This document shows, piece by piece, positions 1 to 5,626 of a stretch of 11,246 bases of DNA. Source of the DNA: an uncultured Collinsella sp. (lineage in GTDB: Bacteria > Actinomycetota > Coriobacteriia > Coriobacteriales > Coriobacteriaceae); contig CAAEDE010000009.1 in the NCBI GenBank assembly GCA_900754525.1, forward strand, positions 1 to 11,246, given 5' to 3'. Below the pieces are notes generated by a model. It did not search any database and had not been told where the DNA came from. It saw only the letters and a program-made list of their open reading frames with translations. The position numbers were made by a program, and so were the translations under genes. The stretch's first letter is position 1. Every line of letters begins with the position of its first letter.

Positions 1-51
1 TCAAGATGCCGGCGCCCGACGGGGAGACGGCGAGTTAGCCGGCAGGTCGGC

Positions 52-78
52 ATGTCAATCCTGGTCTAACAGAGCCTT
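52..78. repeat. Left copy of a 27-bp inverted repeat, probable insertion-sequence end
   Basis: This stretch is the exact reverse complement of 11164-11190, over 27 bases with no mismatch. Read outward it begins AAGGCTCTGTTAGACC and ends GGATTGACAT. A GGCTCT start and an internal TTGACA resemble terminal inverted repeats of some insertion sequences. If so, the element lies to the left of base 77 and only its last bases are in the window. The flank just inside is AT-rich (TTAAATAA at 77-84), as expected of an insertion target. No transposase is visible here and I cannot name the family. Confidence 0.6.
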
Positions 79-103
79 AAATAATCATTTGGCTGCCCGC
101 TGG

Positions 104-226
104 CTAAGTGAGTAGACTTTTTTGGAAATGCCGAGCACCCAACATATTTGCCTCAATAAAACCGCAGGTCACAGACTTGTGCTCTGTCGGTGTGGTCCGG
201 GATTCGGTAAAAGTCTACTCACTTAG
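104..226. repeat. 123-bp element with 18-bp perfect inverted ends
   Basis: CTAAGTGAGTAGACTTTT at 104-121 is matched by its exact reverse complement at 209-226, enclosing 87 bases. The interior has no open reading frame of note and includes a smaller imperfect fold around CACAGACTTGTGCTCTGTC. It begins 27 bases inside the IS-like end at 52-78. It could be a small non-autonomous mobile element, a repeat-family member or a structured RNA. The ends pair perfectly as DNA, which favours a DNA repeat, but I cannot tell from one copy. Confidence 0.55.
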
Positions 227-307
227 TTTTGCGTGATGCATATTGTTTGCAACGAGACCCCAGCCGGGGCGATTCCATCGCAAATTCCGGTGACCGGGGG
301 CAGCTAA
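227..307. other. Spacer downstream of the flippase gene with short hairpins
   Basis: This is the 3' side of the minus-strand gene at 308-1888. It holds several short hairpins: CCCC/GGGG at 258-269, GCGAT/ATCGC at 269-281 and CCGG/CCGG at 287-297. One of them may end the transcript, but none is followed on the minus strand by a convincing T run, so I do not call a terminator. Confidence 0.3.
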
Positions 308-1888
308 TTAGGCTCCGTATGGGTTGCGGTCGCGTTCGATGCGTTGACGGATGTGGCGGTACTCGATAATCAGCAGTACCAGCAGTAGGGCCATGATGGC
401 CAGGTAGCTTACCACAGCGCCCATCAGGCCCAGCAGGTTGATCAGGATCACCGGGAGCACCACGCTCACGGCAAAACAAATCAGGTAGACCTTGGTGACG
501 TCTTCAGCGTGGCGCAGCGCCGTGATGATGGCGTAGATAAAGTCGATGGCCGCGGTGACGCCGCCGGCGACGACCATCAGCAGCGCCAGCGTACGGTAGC
601 GCTCAAAGCTGAGACCGTACATAAAGCTCATGAGGGGAATACCGGGACCTGCCATAAATGCGGCGCACACGCCGGTGATGACCACGATCAGCGCCATAAC
701 GGCAACAATAATCAGGTCAAAGCGACGACGCTTGCGAGGATTAGCCCAAATGCTCGACAAGCGCAAGAGCTGCGGTTTATAGACAAATCCGATGCTCAGC
801 AAAATGGCCTGAGCTGGAAAAAACAGGGCATTAAAGTACAGCTGGTATTTGTAGGCCAGTGTTCCTTCCATCACAAACTTGGGCATGCTTTCGATAAGGT
901 TGAACAGGAATAGCGCGCCAAAGAGTGGGGCGCACTGGACAAACAGGTGGCCGACCTCGCGCAGGCTTACGCGGCGCGATTTTTCGGTCTCGAGCAGGGC
1001 GAGCGGCGCGGTGACCAGCACGAGCGAGGCGATCGCGGCGATGCCCATGGCCATGGCCGCGATGGGCATGCTACGCGTGAGGAACAGCGCCACGCTGAAG
1101 ACCGCGATGACGCCGACGGAGCGTAGCGTTTGACTCATTCCAGCCAAGTAGAGCTTGTCGGCCTGCTGCAGGCGGCCTTCGTACACGTCGGCGACGCCGT
1201 CGATGACCTTGTAGAGGTAGACGCCCAGGCCGATCGTCGCCATATGCGCGTCATAGCCGCGGGCGCTGCTGTACATGAGGCCGCAGCCTAGGGCGAGCGT
1301 TCCGCAAAGCCAGCGATTGAGCTGGTAGGAGGCAAAGGACGTCTTTTCGTCGATATCCGAGACCTGGAAATTGCGCACGCCGTAGTTGCACGCGATCATG
1401 ATGAGCGTGCCGGTGACAAAGGCGATGGAGAATTTGCCTGCTTCTTCGGCGCCCACGAGCTGCGTGGACACGATGGTGAGCAGCGGAAACGCCAAGCCCC
1501 ACACGGCGGTGCCGAGAGTGTTCCAAAGGTAATCGCGGCGGGTGGCGTGCTCCTCGTATTCCGCTTCCTGCATGGAGAAGCCGCCGCCGTAGACGGCGCC
1601 GAGCAGGCGGTTCCACCAAGCGTTGACCATGCGGCGGACGGGGCCGGGCTCCCGATCGCGTTCGCGCCGGCGACGTGTGGCTTGGCAGCTATCGGGTCCG
1701 CCGGCGTTGCGCTGACTCAGCTCCTGGATGCGTGCGAGCTCTTCGGCCGTGTGGGAGGCAGGGAAGAGGCCGTTCTCGATGCGGCCGCCCTGGGCCTTCG
1801 CGGCGCCGTCTTTCGATGCAGCGGGGTTGGAGATGCCGTTGCGGCGGGCGATGGCGCGGCGAATGCTATCGAGGGGCGTGATGCTCAA
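308..1888 (-). CDS. Wzx-like polysaccharide flippase/export membrane protein
   Basis: This 526-residue protein starts at TTG; an AAAGGA Shine-Dalgarno at 1895-1900 sits six bases before that codon and decides the start. The first ~115 residues are hydrophilic and rich in Arg and Gln, with no signal peptide. From about residue 118 (YLWNTLGTAVWGLAFPLLTI) onward there are many hydrophobic helices, roughly 12, and the protein ends in a short basic tail (EYRHIRQRIERDRNPYGA). The pattern, including a first-helix region resembling that of Wzx proteins and a long VVAGGVTAAIDFIYAIITALRH helix pair, fits the MVF/MATE-like polysaccharide biosynthesis family, which flips lipid-linked sugars across the membrane. 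The long cytoplasmic N-terminus is unusual, since Wzx proteins normally begin close to helix 1. A WecA/TagO-type enzyme lies in the same window, which is consistent with envelope glycan export. Substrate is unknown. Confidence 0.8.
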   Translation of the reverse strand: MSITPLDSIRRAIARRNGISNPAASKDGAAKAQGGRIENGLFPASHTAEELARIQELSQRNAGGPDSCQATRRRRERDREPGPVRRMVNAWWNRLLGAVYGGGFSMQEAEYEEHATRRDYLWNTLGTAVWGLAFPLLTIVSTQLVGAEEAGKFSIAFVTGTLIMIACNYGVRNFQVSDIDEKTSFASYQLNRWLCGTLALGCGLMYSSARGYDAHMATIGLGVYLYKVIDGVADVYEGRLQQADKLYLAGMSQTLRSVGVIAVFSVALFLTRSMPIAAMAMGIAAIASLVLVTAPLALLETEKSRRVSLREVGHLFVQCAPLFGALFLFNLIESMPKFVMEGTLAYKYQLYFNALFFPAQAILLSIGFVYKPQLLRLSSIWANPRKRRRFDLIIVAVMALIVVITGVCAAFMAGPGIPLMSFMYGLSFERYRTLALLMVVAGGVTAAIDFIYAIITALRHAEDVTKVYLICFAVSVVLPVILINLLGLMGAVVSYLAIMALLLVLLIIEYRHIRQRIERDRNPYGA

Positions 1889-1894
1889 AGCGGG

Positions 1895-1900
1895 TCCTTT
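1895..1900 (-). promoter_or_regulatory. Shine-Dalgarno AAAGGA fixing a TTG start
   Basis: On the minus strand this reads AAAGGA, followed by six bases and then TTG at 1888-1886. No in-frame ATG lies nearby with a comparable site. Confidence 0.7.
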
Positions 1901-1989
1901 CTATTGCTGCGCTCTAGTATAGTCGCGGTGGTATCCATTCGTGTTTTTGAACAGGTTGTTCAATAATTTCGGCGGCGCTATTCAGTAGT

Positions 1990-2045
1990 CGGCACTTAGG
2001 GACGTTCCTTATGTGCCGGCACTTTGGGAACGTCCCTAAGTGCCG
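1990..2045. repeat. Hairpin with 19-bp perfect stem and inner palindrome
   Basis: CGGCACTTAGGGACGTTCC at 1990-2008 pairs perfectly with 2027-2045. The 18-base loop itself contains the palindrome GTGCCGGCAC at 2013-2022, which repeats the CGGCAC/GTGCCG motif of the stem ends. It lacks a T run, so it is a REP-like DNA palindrome rather than a plain terminator. Confidence 0.75.
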
Positions 2046-2051
2046 GCATCC

Positions 2052-2091
2052 GGGGACACTTCTTGAATGTTGCCTGTTCATGAGTGTCCCC
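2052..2091. repeat. Hairpin GGGGACACT/AGTGTCCCC
   Basis: GGGGACACT at 2052-2060 pairs with AGTGTCCCC at 2083-2091 around a 22-base loop that includes TTGCCTGTTCATG. It starts six bases after the previous hairpin and abuts the next one. Confidence 0.65.
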
Positions 2092-2127
2092 AATGACTAG
2101 TCATTTAAGAACGTCCCTAATGACTAG
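2092..2127. repeat. Third hairpin of the cluster, with AATGACTAGTCATT palindrome
   Basis: AATGACTAGTCATT at 2092-2105 is a perfect 14-bp palindrome. Its right half, CTAGTCATT (2097-2105), can also pair with AATGACTAG at 2119-2127. The loop, TAAGAACGTCCCT, reuses the AACGTCCCTAA sequence of the first hairpin's stem. This shared content ties the three hairpins together as one repeat family. Confidence 0.6.
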
Positions 2128-2176
2128 GCCGCTTGCGTGCGATTTTTGACCGTTGGGCGGGCGCTTCGTCGTTGCC

Positions 2177-2192
2177 GCAAAAACGTTTTTGC
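2177..2192. promoter_or_regulatory. 16-bp perfect palindrome, LacI-family-like operator candidate
   Basis: GCAAAAACGTTTTTGC is perfectly symmetric about a central CG and lies 75 bases before the pckA start. LacI-family regulators (PurR, CcpA, Cra and similar) typically bind near-palindromes centred on CG, and gluconeogenic genes are frequent targets. This identity is inferred from symmetry alone; the match to any named consensus is loose. Confidence 0.45.
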
Positions 2193-2208
2193 ATATCGGG
2201 TACAACGG

Positions 2209-2226
2209 ACTTTACGTGAGTAAAGT
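2209..2226 (+). promoter_or_regulatory. Leader hairpin with GUGA loop ahead of pckA
   Basis: ACTTTAC at 2209-2215 and GTAAAGT at 2220-2226 form a 7-bp stem closed by GTGA, a GNRA-type tetraloop if transcribed. It lies 29 bases before the Shine-Dalgarno. It could be an mRNA stabiliser, an operator half-site pair or chance. Confidence 0.35.
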
Positions 2227-2254
2227 GCGCGCCGCGTCCATGTGTCGCGTTTTT

Positions 2255-2262
2255 AAAGGAGG
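2255..2262 (+). promoter_or_regulatory. Strong Shine-Dalgarno AAAGGAGG of pckA
   Basis: AAAGGAGG is followed by CCCC and the ATG at 2267. It fixes that ATG as the start, even though the frame is open for 38 more codons upstream. Confidence 0.85.
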
Positions 2263-2266
2263 CCCC

Positions 2267-3937
2267 ATGCCTGGTGTTACCCCTGCAGAAGTTTTGTCCA
2301 ACTTTGGTATTACGCTCGCTGAAGATCCCGCCGAGAGTCAGCCCCGTCTGCTGGTCGATCTACCCGCCGCGGAGCTCGTCGAGTACGCTATCCGCCGCGA
2401 AGAAGGCCGCATGGCCTCCAACGGCGCGTTGGTGATCGAGACGGGGGAGCGTACCGGACGTTCGCCCAACGATCGCTTTATCGTCGATACGCCCGACGTG
2501 CACGACAAGATTGCCTGGGGTGCTGTCAACCGCCCGCTGTCCGTCGAGAGCTATGAGGCCATCAAGGCCGGCATCGTCGACTATCTCAACGAGCGCGACG
2601 TGTTCGTCACCCGTGGCATGGCAGGTGCCGACCGCAACCACACGCGTCGACTGCTCGTTGCCTGCGAGCGTGCCAGCCAGGCACTCTTTATTAAGCAGAT
2701 GCTCGCCCGCCCGCTCGCCCGCGAAATCGCGCGCACCGGCGAGCCCGACTTCTGCGTGCTCGCAGCGCCCGGTTACCAGTGCGACCCTACCATCAAGGGC
2801 CTCAACTCCAGCGCCGCCGTGGTCATCAACTTCCAGGAACGCGTGATTCTGGTCGCTGGCACCGGCTACTCCGGCGAGATCAAAAAGTCCATCTTCAGCG
2901 TCATGAATTACCTACTGCCCGTCGAGGACGACGTGCTGCCCATGCACTGCTCGGCCAGCATGGATCCCGTCACGCACGAGACTGCCGTGTTCTTTGGCCT
3001 GTCCGGCACGGGCAAGACCACGCTTTCTGCCAACCCCACGCGCCTGCTGATCGGCGACGACGAGCACGGCTGGTCTGACATGGGCATCTTCAACATCGAG
3101 GGTGGCTGCTACGCCAAATGCGAGGGGCTGGACGCCTTCCACGAGCCCGAGATCTTCAACGCTGTCCGCTTTGGCGCGATCTGCGAAAACGTGGTGCTCG
3201 ACGAGAACCGCAAGCCCAACTACGATGACATCTCGATCACGCACAACACGCGCGTGGCCTATCCCGTGGAGCACATTCCTAACGCGTGGACTAAGGGCAT
3301 GGGCACCACTCCGAGTGTCGTGCTGTTCCTGACTTGCGACGCTTTTGGCGTGCTGCCGCCCATCTCGCGTCTGACGGCCGACGCCGCCATGTACCACTTT
3401 GTGACGGGCTTTACGGCTAAGATTCCCGGCACCGAGGTCGGCGTCACCGAGCCCACGCCCACGTTCTCTTCGCTGTTCGGCGAGCCGTTTATGCCACTCG
3501 ACCCCATGGTTTACGCCAAGATGCTCGGCGAGCGCATTGCCGACGGCCGCACGCGTGTGTACCTGGTCAACACCGGCTGGATCGGCGGCGGCTACGGCGT
3601 AGGCCATCGCATCGAGCTGGCCTACACGCGCTCGCTGGTCGCGCGCGCCCTCGACGGCACCATCGAGGACAGCGAGTTCGTGCACGACGACATCTTTAAC
3701 GTCGACATTCCCACGACGTGCCACGGCGTGCCCGATGGCATCCTGGTGCCGCGCCAATACTGGCAGAGCACCGTGCGCTACGACGAGGCCGCGCACAACC
3801 TGGCGGTGATGTTCGAGGAGAACTTCGAGAAGAAGTACTCGCACCTGCCCGAGTCCGTCAAAGCCGCCGGCCCGCACGCCCAGGTGTCCGCCGAGGCTCG
3901 TCATCGCGGCCGCGGCCTGCTGGGACTCCGCCACTAG
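2267..3937 (+). CDS. pckA: Phosphoenolpyruvate carboxykinase (ATP)
   Basis: This 556-residue cytosolic enzyme interconverts oxaloacetate plus ATP with phosphoenolpyruvate, CO2 and ADP; in fermenters it often runs toward oxaloacetate. Visible landmarks are R65 in TGRSPND (substrate binding), YSGEIKKS with K206-K207 and MHCSAS with H227 (manganese ligands), the P-loop GLSGTGKTT at 244-252 with K250, and the kinase-2 signature LIGDDEHGW at 261-269 with metal-binding D264 and D265. Numbering tracks the E. coli enzyme to within a few residues. The ATP-type P-loop and length separate it from the GTP-type family. The C-terminus runs about 20 residues past the usual end with an Arg/Gly/His-rich tail (ARHRGRGLLGLRH). 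It is monocistronic by layout: palindromic sites upstream and a hairpin terminator 19 bases after the stop. Confidence 0.97.
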   Translation: MPGVTPAEVLSNFGITLAEDPAESQPRLLVDLPAAELVEYAIRREEGRMASNGALVIETGERTGRSPNDRFIVDTPDVHDKIAWGAVNRPLSVESYEAIKAGIVDYLNERDVFVTRGMAGADRNHTRRLLVACERASQALFIKQMLARPLAREIARTGEPDFCVLAAPGYQCDPTIKGLNSSAAVVINFQERVILVAGTGYSGEIKKSIFSVMNYLLPVEDDVLPMHCSASMDPVTHETAVFFGLSGTGKTTLSANPTRLLIGDDEHGWSDMGIFNIEGGCYAKCEGLDAFHEPEIFNAVRFGAICENVVLDENRKPNYDDISITHNTRVAYPVEHIPNAWTKGMGTTPSVVLFLTCDAFGVLPPISRLTADAAMYHFVTGFTAKIPGTEVGVTEPTPTFSSLFGEPFMPLDPMVYAKMLGERIADGRTRVYLVNTGWIGGGYGVGHRIELAYTRSLVARALDGTIEDSEFVHDDIFNVDIPTTCHGVPDGILVPRQYWQSTVRYDEAAHNLAVMFEENFEKKYSHLPESVKAAGPHAQVSAEARHRGRGLLGLRH

Positions 3938-3956
3938 CTTCGCCGTGAGTCCATAT

Positions 3957-3993
3957 CCACCACAAAGGGGACAGGCACCTTTGTGGTGGTTTT
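3957..3993 (+). terminator. Terminator hairpin after pckA, flipped copy of the dispersed element
   Basis: CCACCACAAAGG at 3957-3968 pairs perfectly with CCTTTGTGGTGG at 3978-3989, followed by TTTT. The 9-base loop GGACAGGCA is the reverse complement of the loop in the other three copies (4914, 6491, 6899), so this copy is inserted the other way round. Confidence 0.85.
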
Positions 3994-4020
3994 GCTCACG
4001 TGGATGACTCGGGTTACAAT
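3992..4020 (+). promoter_or_regulatory. Sigma-70-type promoter candidate for the leader at 4027
   Basis: TTGCTC at 3992-3997 and TACAAT at 4015-4020 are separated by 17 bases, the ideal spacing. The -10 matches TATAAT at five of six positions. It begins inside the T run of the pckA terminator and would start RNA near 4027. Confidence 0.45.
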
Positions 4021-4026
4021 ACGCCT

Positions 4027-4146
4027 GACATATCGTCCCCTTCTCCGGATGGGGACAGCGCAAGCGTTCTTGTGACGGCACCGTAGGACTTTGAAGGTGG
4101 CCGTTGTAAGGGCGCTTTTTGTTTAGGCGCCCTCACTCGGGCGCGC
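4027..4146 (+). ncRNA. Structured leader or small RNA with 21-bp terminator stem and alternative pairings
   Basis: Three structures follow the candidate promoter. First, GTCCCC (4035-4040) pairs with GGGGAC (4051-4056). Second, 4062-4082 pairs with 4096-4117 through 21 base pairs with a single bulged G4099 and five G-U wobbles, followed by T's at 4116-4120 and TTT at 4122-4124; this is an intrinsic-terminator shape. Third, GCGCCC at 4127-4132 can pair either back to GGGCGC (4110-4115, inside the terminator's 3' arm) or forward to GGGCGC (4139-4144). The many wobbles mean it is symmetric as RNA but not as DNA, which argues for an RNA function. It could be an attenuator for the downstream B3/B4 gene, an independent RNA of about 100 nt, or simply a second pckA terminator. 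I recognise no known riboswitch or T-box core. Confidence 0.45.
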
Positions 4147-4164
4147 ACAATGAAGGGAGAGCGT

Positions 4165-4884
4165 ATGAAGAGCTTTATTGCCGAGGATTCATTCTGGGAG
4201 CTGTTTCCGCAGGCAGCGGTCGGTGTTGTGGTCGTGGAGGGCATGAAGTCCACGGCTCAGATTCCTCAAGAGGACGTGGACGCGATTGCGGCGTTGCTCG
4301 ACCGCGCCAATATCGATGCGGAGCGTCATCTGACCAGCGACACTATCAGCGAGAACGCACCGGTCAAGGCATGGCGCGAGGCCTATCGTCTGTTCAAGAC
4401 CAAGAAAGGCGCGCGCTGCTCGATCGAGAACTTGCTCAAACGCGTGCTCAAAGGCAAGCCGGTGGGCCACATTACGCCCGCGGTGGATATTTACAACACG
4501 GTGTCGCTGACCTACGCGCTGCCCGTGGGAGGCGAGGATCTGCATGCGATCGAGGGAGACCTTCGCCTGAAGGTGACCGACGGTGGCGATGCGTTCTTGC
4601 CGCTTGGCGAGGAGGCGGACGATCCGACGCTGCCCGGCGAGCTTGCCTACATCGACGATGCGGGCGCCGTGTGCCGCTGCTGGAACTGGCGCGACGGCGT
4701 TCGCACAGCGCTGTCCGATGATTCGGCCGATGCGTTCCTGGCGATTGAGTGCGTGGAGCCCGAGCGGATGGGGGATTGCCAGGCTGCCGTTGATCGTCTC
4801 GCCGAGTTGCTCGAGCGTTATCTGGGCGCTACGGTTGTCGTTAAGACGCTTGTGACCCGCGACAATCCCTGCGTGGAGCTGTAG
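4165..4884 (+). CDS. Stand-alone PheRS beta B3/B4-domain protein
   Basis: This 239-residue soluble protein resembles the B3/B4 (tRNA-editing) domain of the phenylalanyl-tRNA synthetase beta chain, without the rest of the synthetase. The typical core is at about residues 100-125, where PVGHITPAVDIYNTVSL is followed by LPVGGEDL. In full PheRS this fold hydrolyses Tyr mischarged on tRNA-Phe. Free-standing relatives are widespread and mostly uncharacterised, with trans-editing of mischarged tRNA as the obvious hypothesis. The start at 4165 follows AAGGGAG at 4153-4159; an in-frame ATG at 4150 overlaps that ribosome site and is unlikely. It is preceded by the structured leader at 4027-4146 and followed by its own hairpin terminator, so it is probably expressed alone. 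Confidence 0.85.
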   Translation: MKSFIAEDSFWELFPQAAVGVVVVEGMKSTAQIPQEDVDAIAALLDRANIDAERHLTSDTISENAPVKAWREAYRLFKTKKGARCSIENLLKRVLKGKPVGHITPAVDIYNTVSLTYALPVGGEDLHAIEGDLRLKVTDGGDAFLPLGEEADDPTLPGELAYIDDAGAVCRCWNWRDGVRTALSDDSADAFLAIECVEPERMGDCQAAVDRLAELLERYLGATVVVKTLVTRDNPCVEL

Positions 4885-4913
4885 CGACGCCTGCGGATCA
4901 TGTTCGCCGGCCC

Positions 4914-4954
4914 AAACCACCACAAAGGTGCCTGTCCTCTTTGTGGTGGTTTTT
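4914..4954 (+). terminator. Terminator hairpin after the B3/B4 gene
   Basis: AAACCACCACAAAG at 4914-4927 pairs perfectly with CTTTGTGGTGGTTT at 4939-4952, ending in a run of five T's (4950-4954). The loop is GTGCCTGTCCT, one base different from the other copies (CCTC instead of CCCC). Confidence 0.87.
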
Positions 4955-4986
4955 ATGTTGATGGGTTAACAAATGGGGTATTTGGG

Positions 4987-5025
4987 TACGGGTGTCGCCT
5001 TATGCGACTAAGATGTTTACCCGTA
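4987..5025. promoter_or_regulatory. Nested inverted repeats upstream of the MarR gene
   Basis: TACGGGT at 4987-4993 is mirrored by ACCCGTA at 5019-5025, and inside it GTCGC at 4994-4998 is mirrored by GCGAC at 5004-5008. They lie 33-71 bases before the start codon. MarR regulators commonly bind such inverted repeats in their own promoters, so this is an autoregulation candidate. I could not place a convincing -35/-10 pair around it. Confidence 0.35.
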
Positions 5026-5057
5026 AGCATTATGCAAGCGAAAGGCGGTCGTCTCCC

Positions 5058-5507
5058 ATGCAGCAGAACGACGAGACACGTTTCGAGGACTTTGTCGGAC
5101 TGATCAGCGGGCTCTACAAGGAGATCCAGCGCATTAAGACATCCGAGGGCGCAAGGCTGGGCCTTAAGGGCTCCGACGTTATGTGCCTGTACTATCTTGA
5201 GCGCAGCAAGGACGGCCTGACTGGCGCTGACCTGGCTCGCATGGCAGGCGTAACCCGCGCCGCCGTCTCGCGTACGCTCGCGCATCTGGAGGAGGGCGGC
5301 TACGTCGAGGTCGACGATTCGGGCGATGCCGCCGTTAAGTATCGTGCTCCGGTGCGCCTGACCGCTCTGGGCGGCGAGAGCATGAGCGAGGCCGATCGCA
5401 TCATTCGCGAAGTGCTCGACACCACCGGTAAGGCCATGGGCGTGGAGCAGCGCGAGATGATGTATGCGTCGCTGCGCACGATTCTCAACACCCTGCGCGA
5501 GATCTAG
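5058..5507 (+). CDS. MarR-family winged-helix transcriptional regulator
   Basis: This 149-residue protein has the MarR layout: an N-terminal dimerisation helix (residues ~5-30, ETRFEDFVGLISGLYKEIQR), a winged helix-turn-helix at ~40-100 (LTGADLARMAGVTRAAVSRT as helices 2-3, LEEGGYVEV leading into the wing) and C-terminal dimerisation helices to LRTILNTLREI. MarR dimers bind inverted repeats and usually repress until a small ligand binds. The start at 5058 follows AAAGGCGG at 5041-5048; the frame is open 22 codons further up, but that stretch contains the inverted repeats at 4987-5025. The next gene, 119 bases on, is a DegV/FakB fatty-acid-binding protein with no terminator between, so the two may be co-transcribed. 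The pairing brings to mind FabT, a MarR-type lipid regulator, but that identity is not shown. Confidence 0.88.
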   Translation: MQQNDETRFEDFVGLISGLYKEIQRIKTSEGARLGLKGSDVMCLYYLERSKDGLTGADLARMAGVTRAAVSRTLAHLEEGGYVEVDDSGDAAVKYRAPVRLTALGGESMSEADRIIREVLDTTGKAMGVEQREMMYASLRTILNTLREI

Positions 5508-5626
5508 AACCGCGCAGGCGTTAGCTTTTAACCAACAATTGCATCGTCCCGTTTGAGCGCGCGTGCCGCGCTGGGATATTGCTGTCAAAATTCCCTGCGC
5601 GGGACCTGCGCAAGAAAGGATTCGCT

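Larger units (their letters stand above)
1889..2266. other. 378-bp divergent intergenic region with palindromes
   Basis: This region separates the minus-strand flippase gene from pckA on the plus strand, so promoters for both should lie here. It contains a cluster of three hairpins (1990-2127), a 16-bp perfect palindrome with central CG (2177-2192), a 7-bp inverted repeat around GTGA (2209-2226) and the pckA ribosome site. I see no protein-coding gene. A TTGACC at 2146-2151 could be a -35 for pckA, but I find no matching -10 at normal spacing. Confidence 0.6.

Noticed and set aside
2912..4081. Long open frame antisense to pckA (389 codons)
   Set aside because: Mirror of GC-rich codon use; its translation is low-complexity Val/Ala/His/Arg-rich with no family motif, while the sense strand is an unmistakable PEPCK.
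4027..4124. SRP (4.5S) RNA as identity of the 100-nt hairpin RNA
   Set aside because: A long hairpin of similar size is present, but the loop (GTAGGACTTTGAA) lacks the GNRA tetraloop and the conserved asymmetric bulges with GGAAG/AGCAG.
4189..4923. 244-codon minus-strand frame opposite the B3/B4 gene
   Set aside because: Starts within the neighbouring terminator hairpin and has no recognisable domain; sense strand is the real gene.
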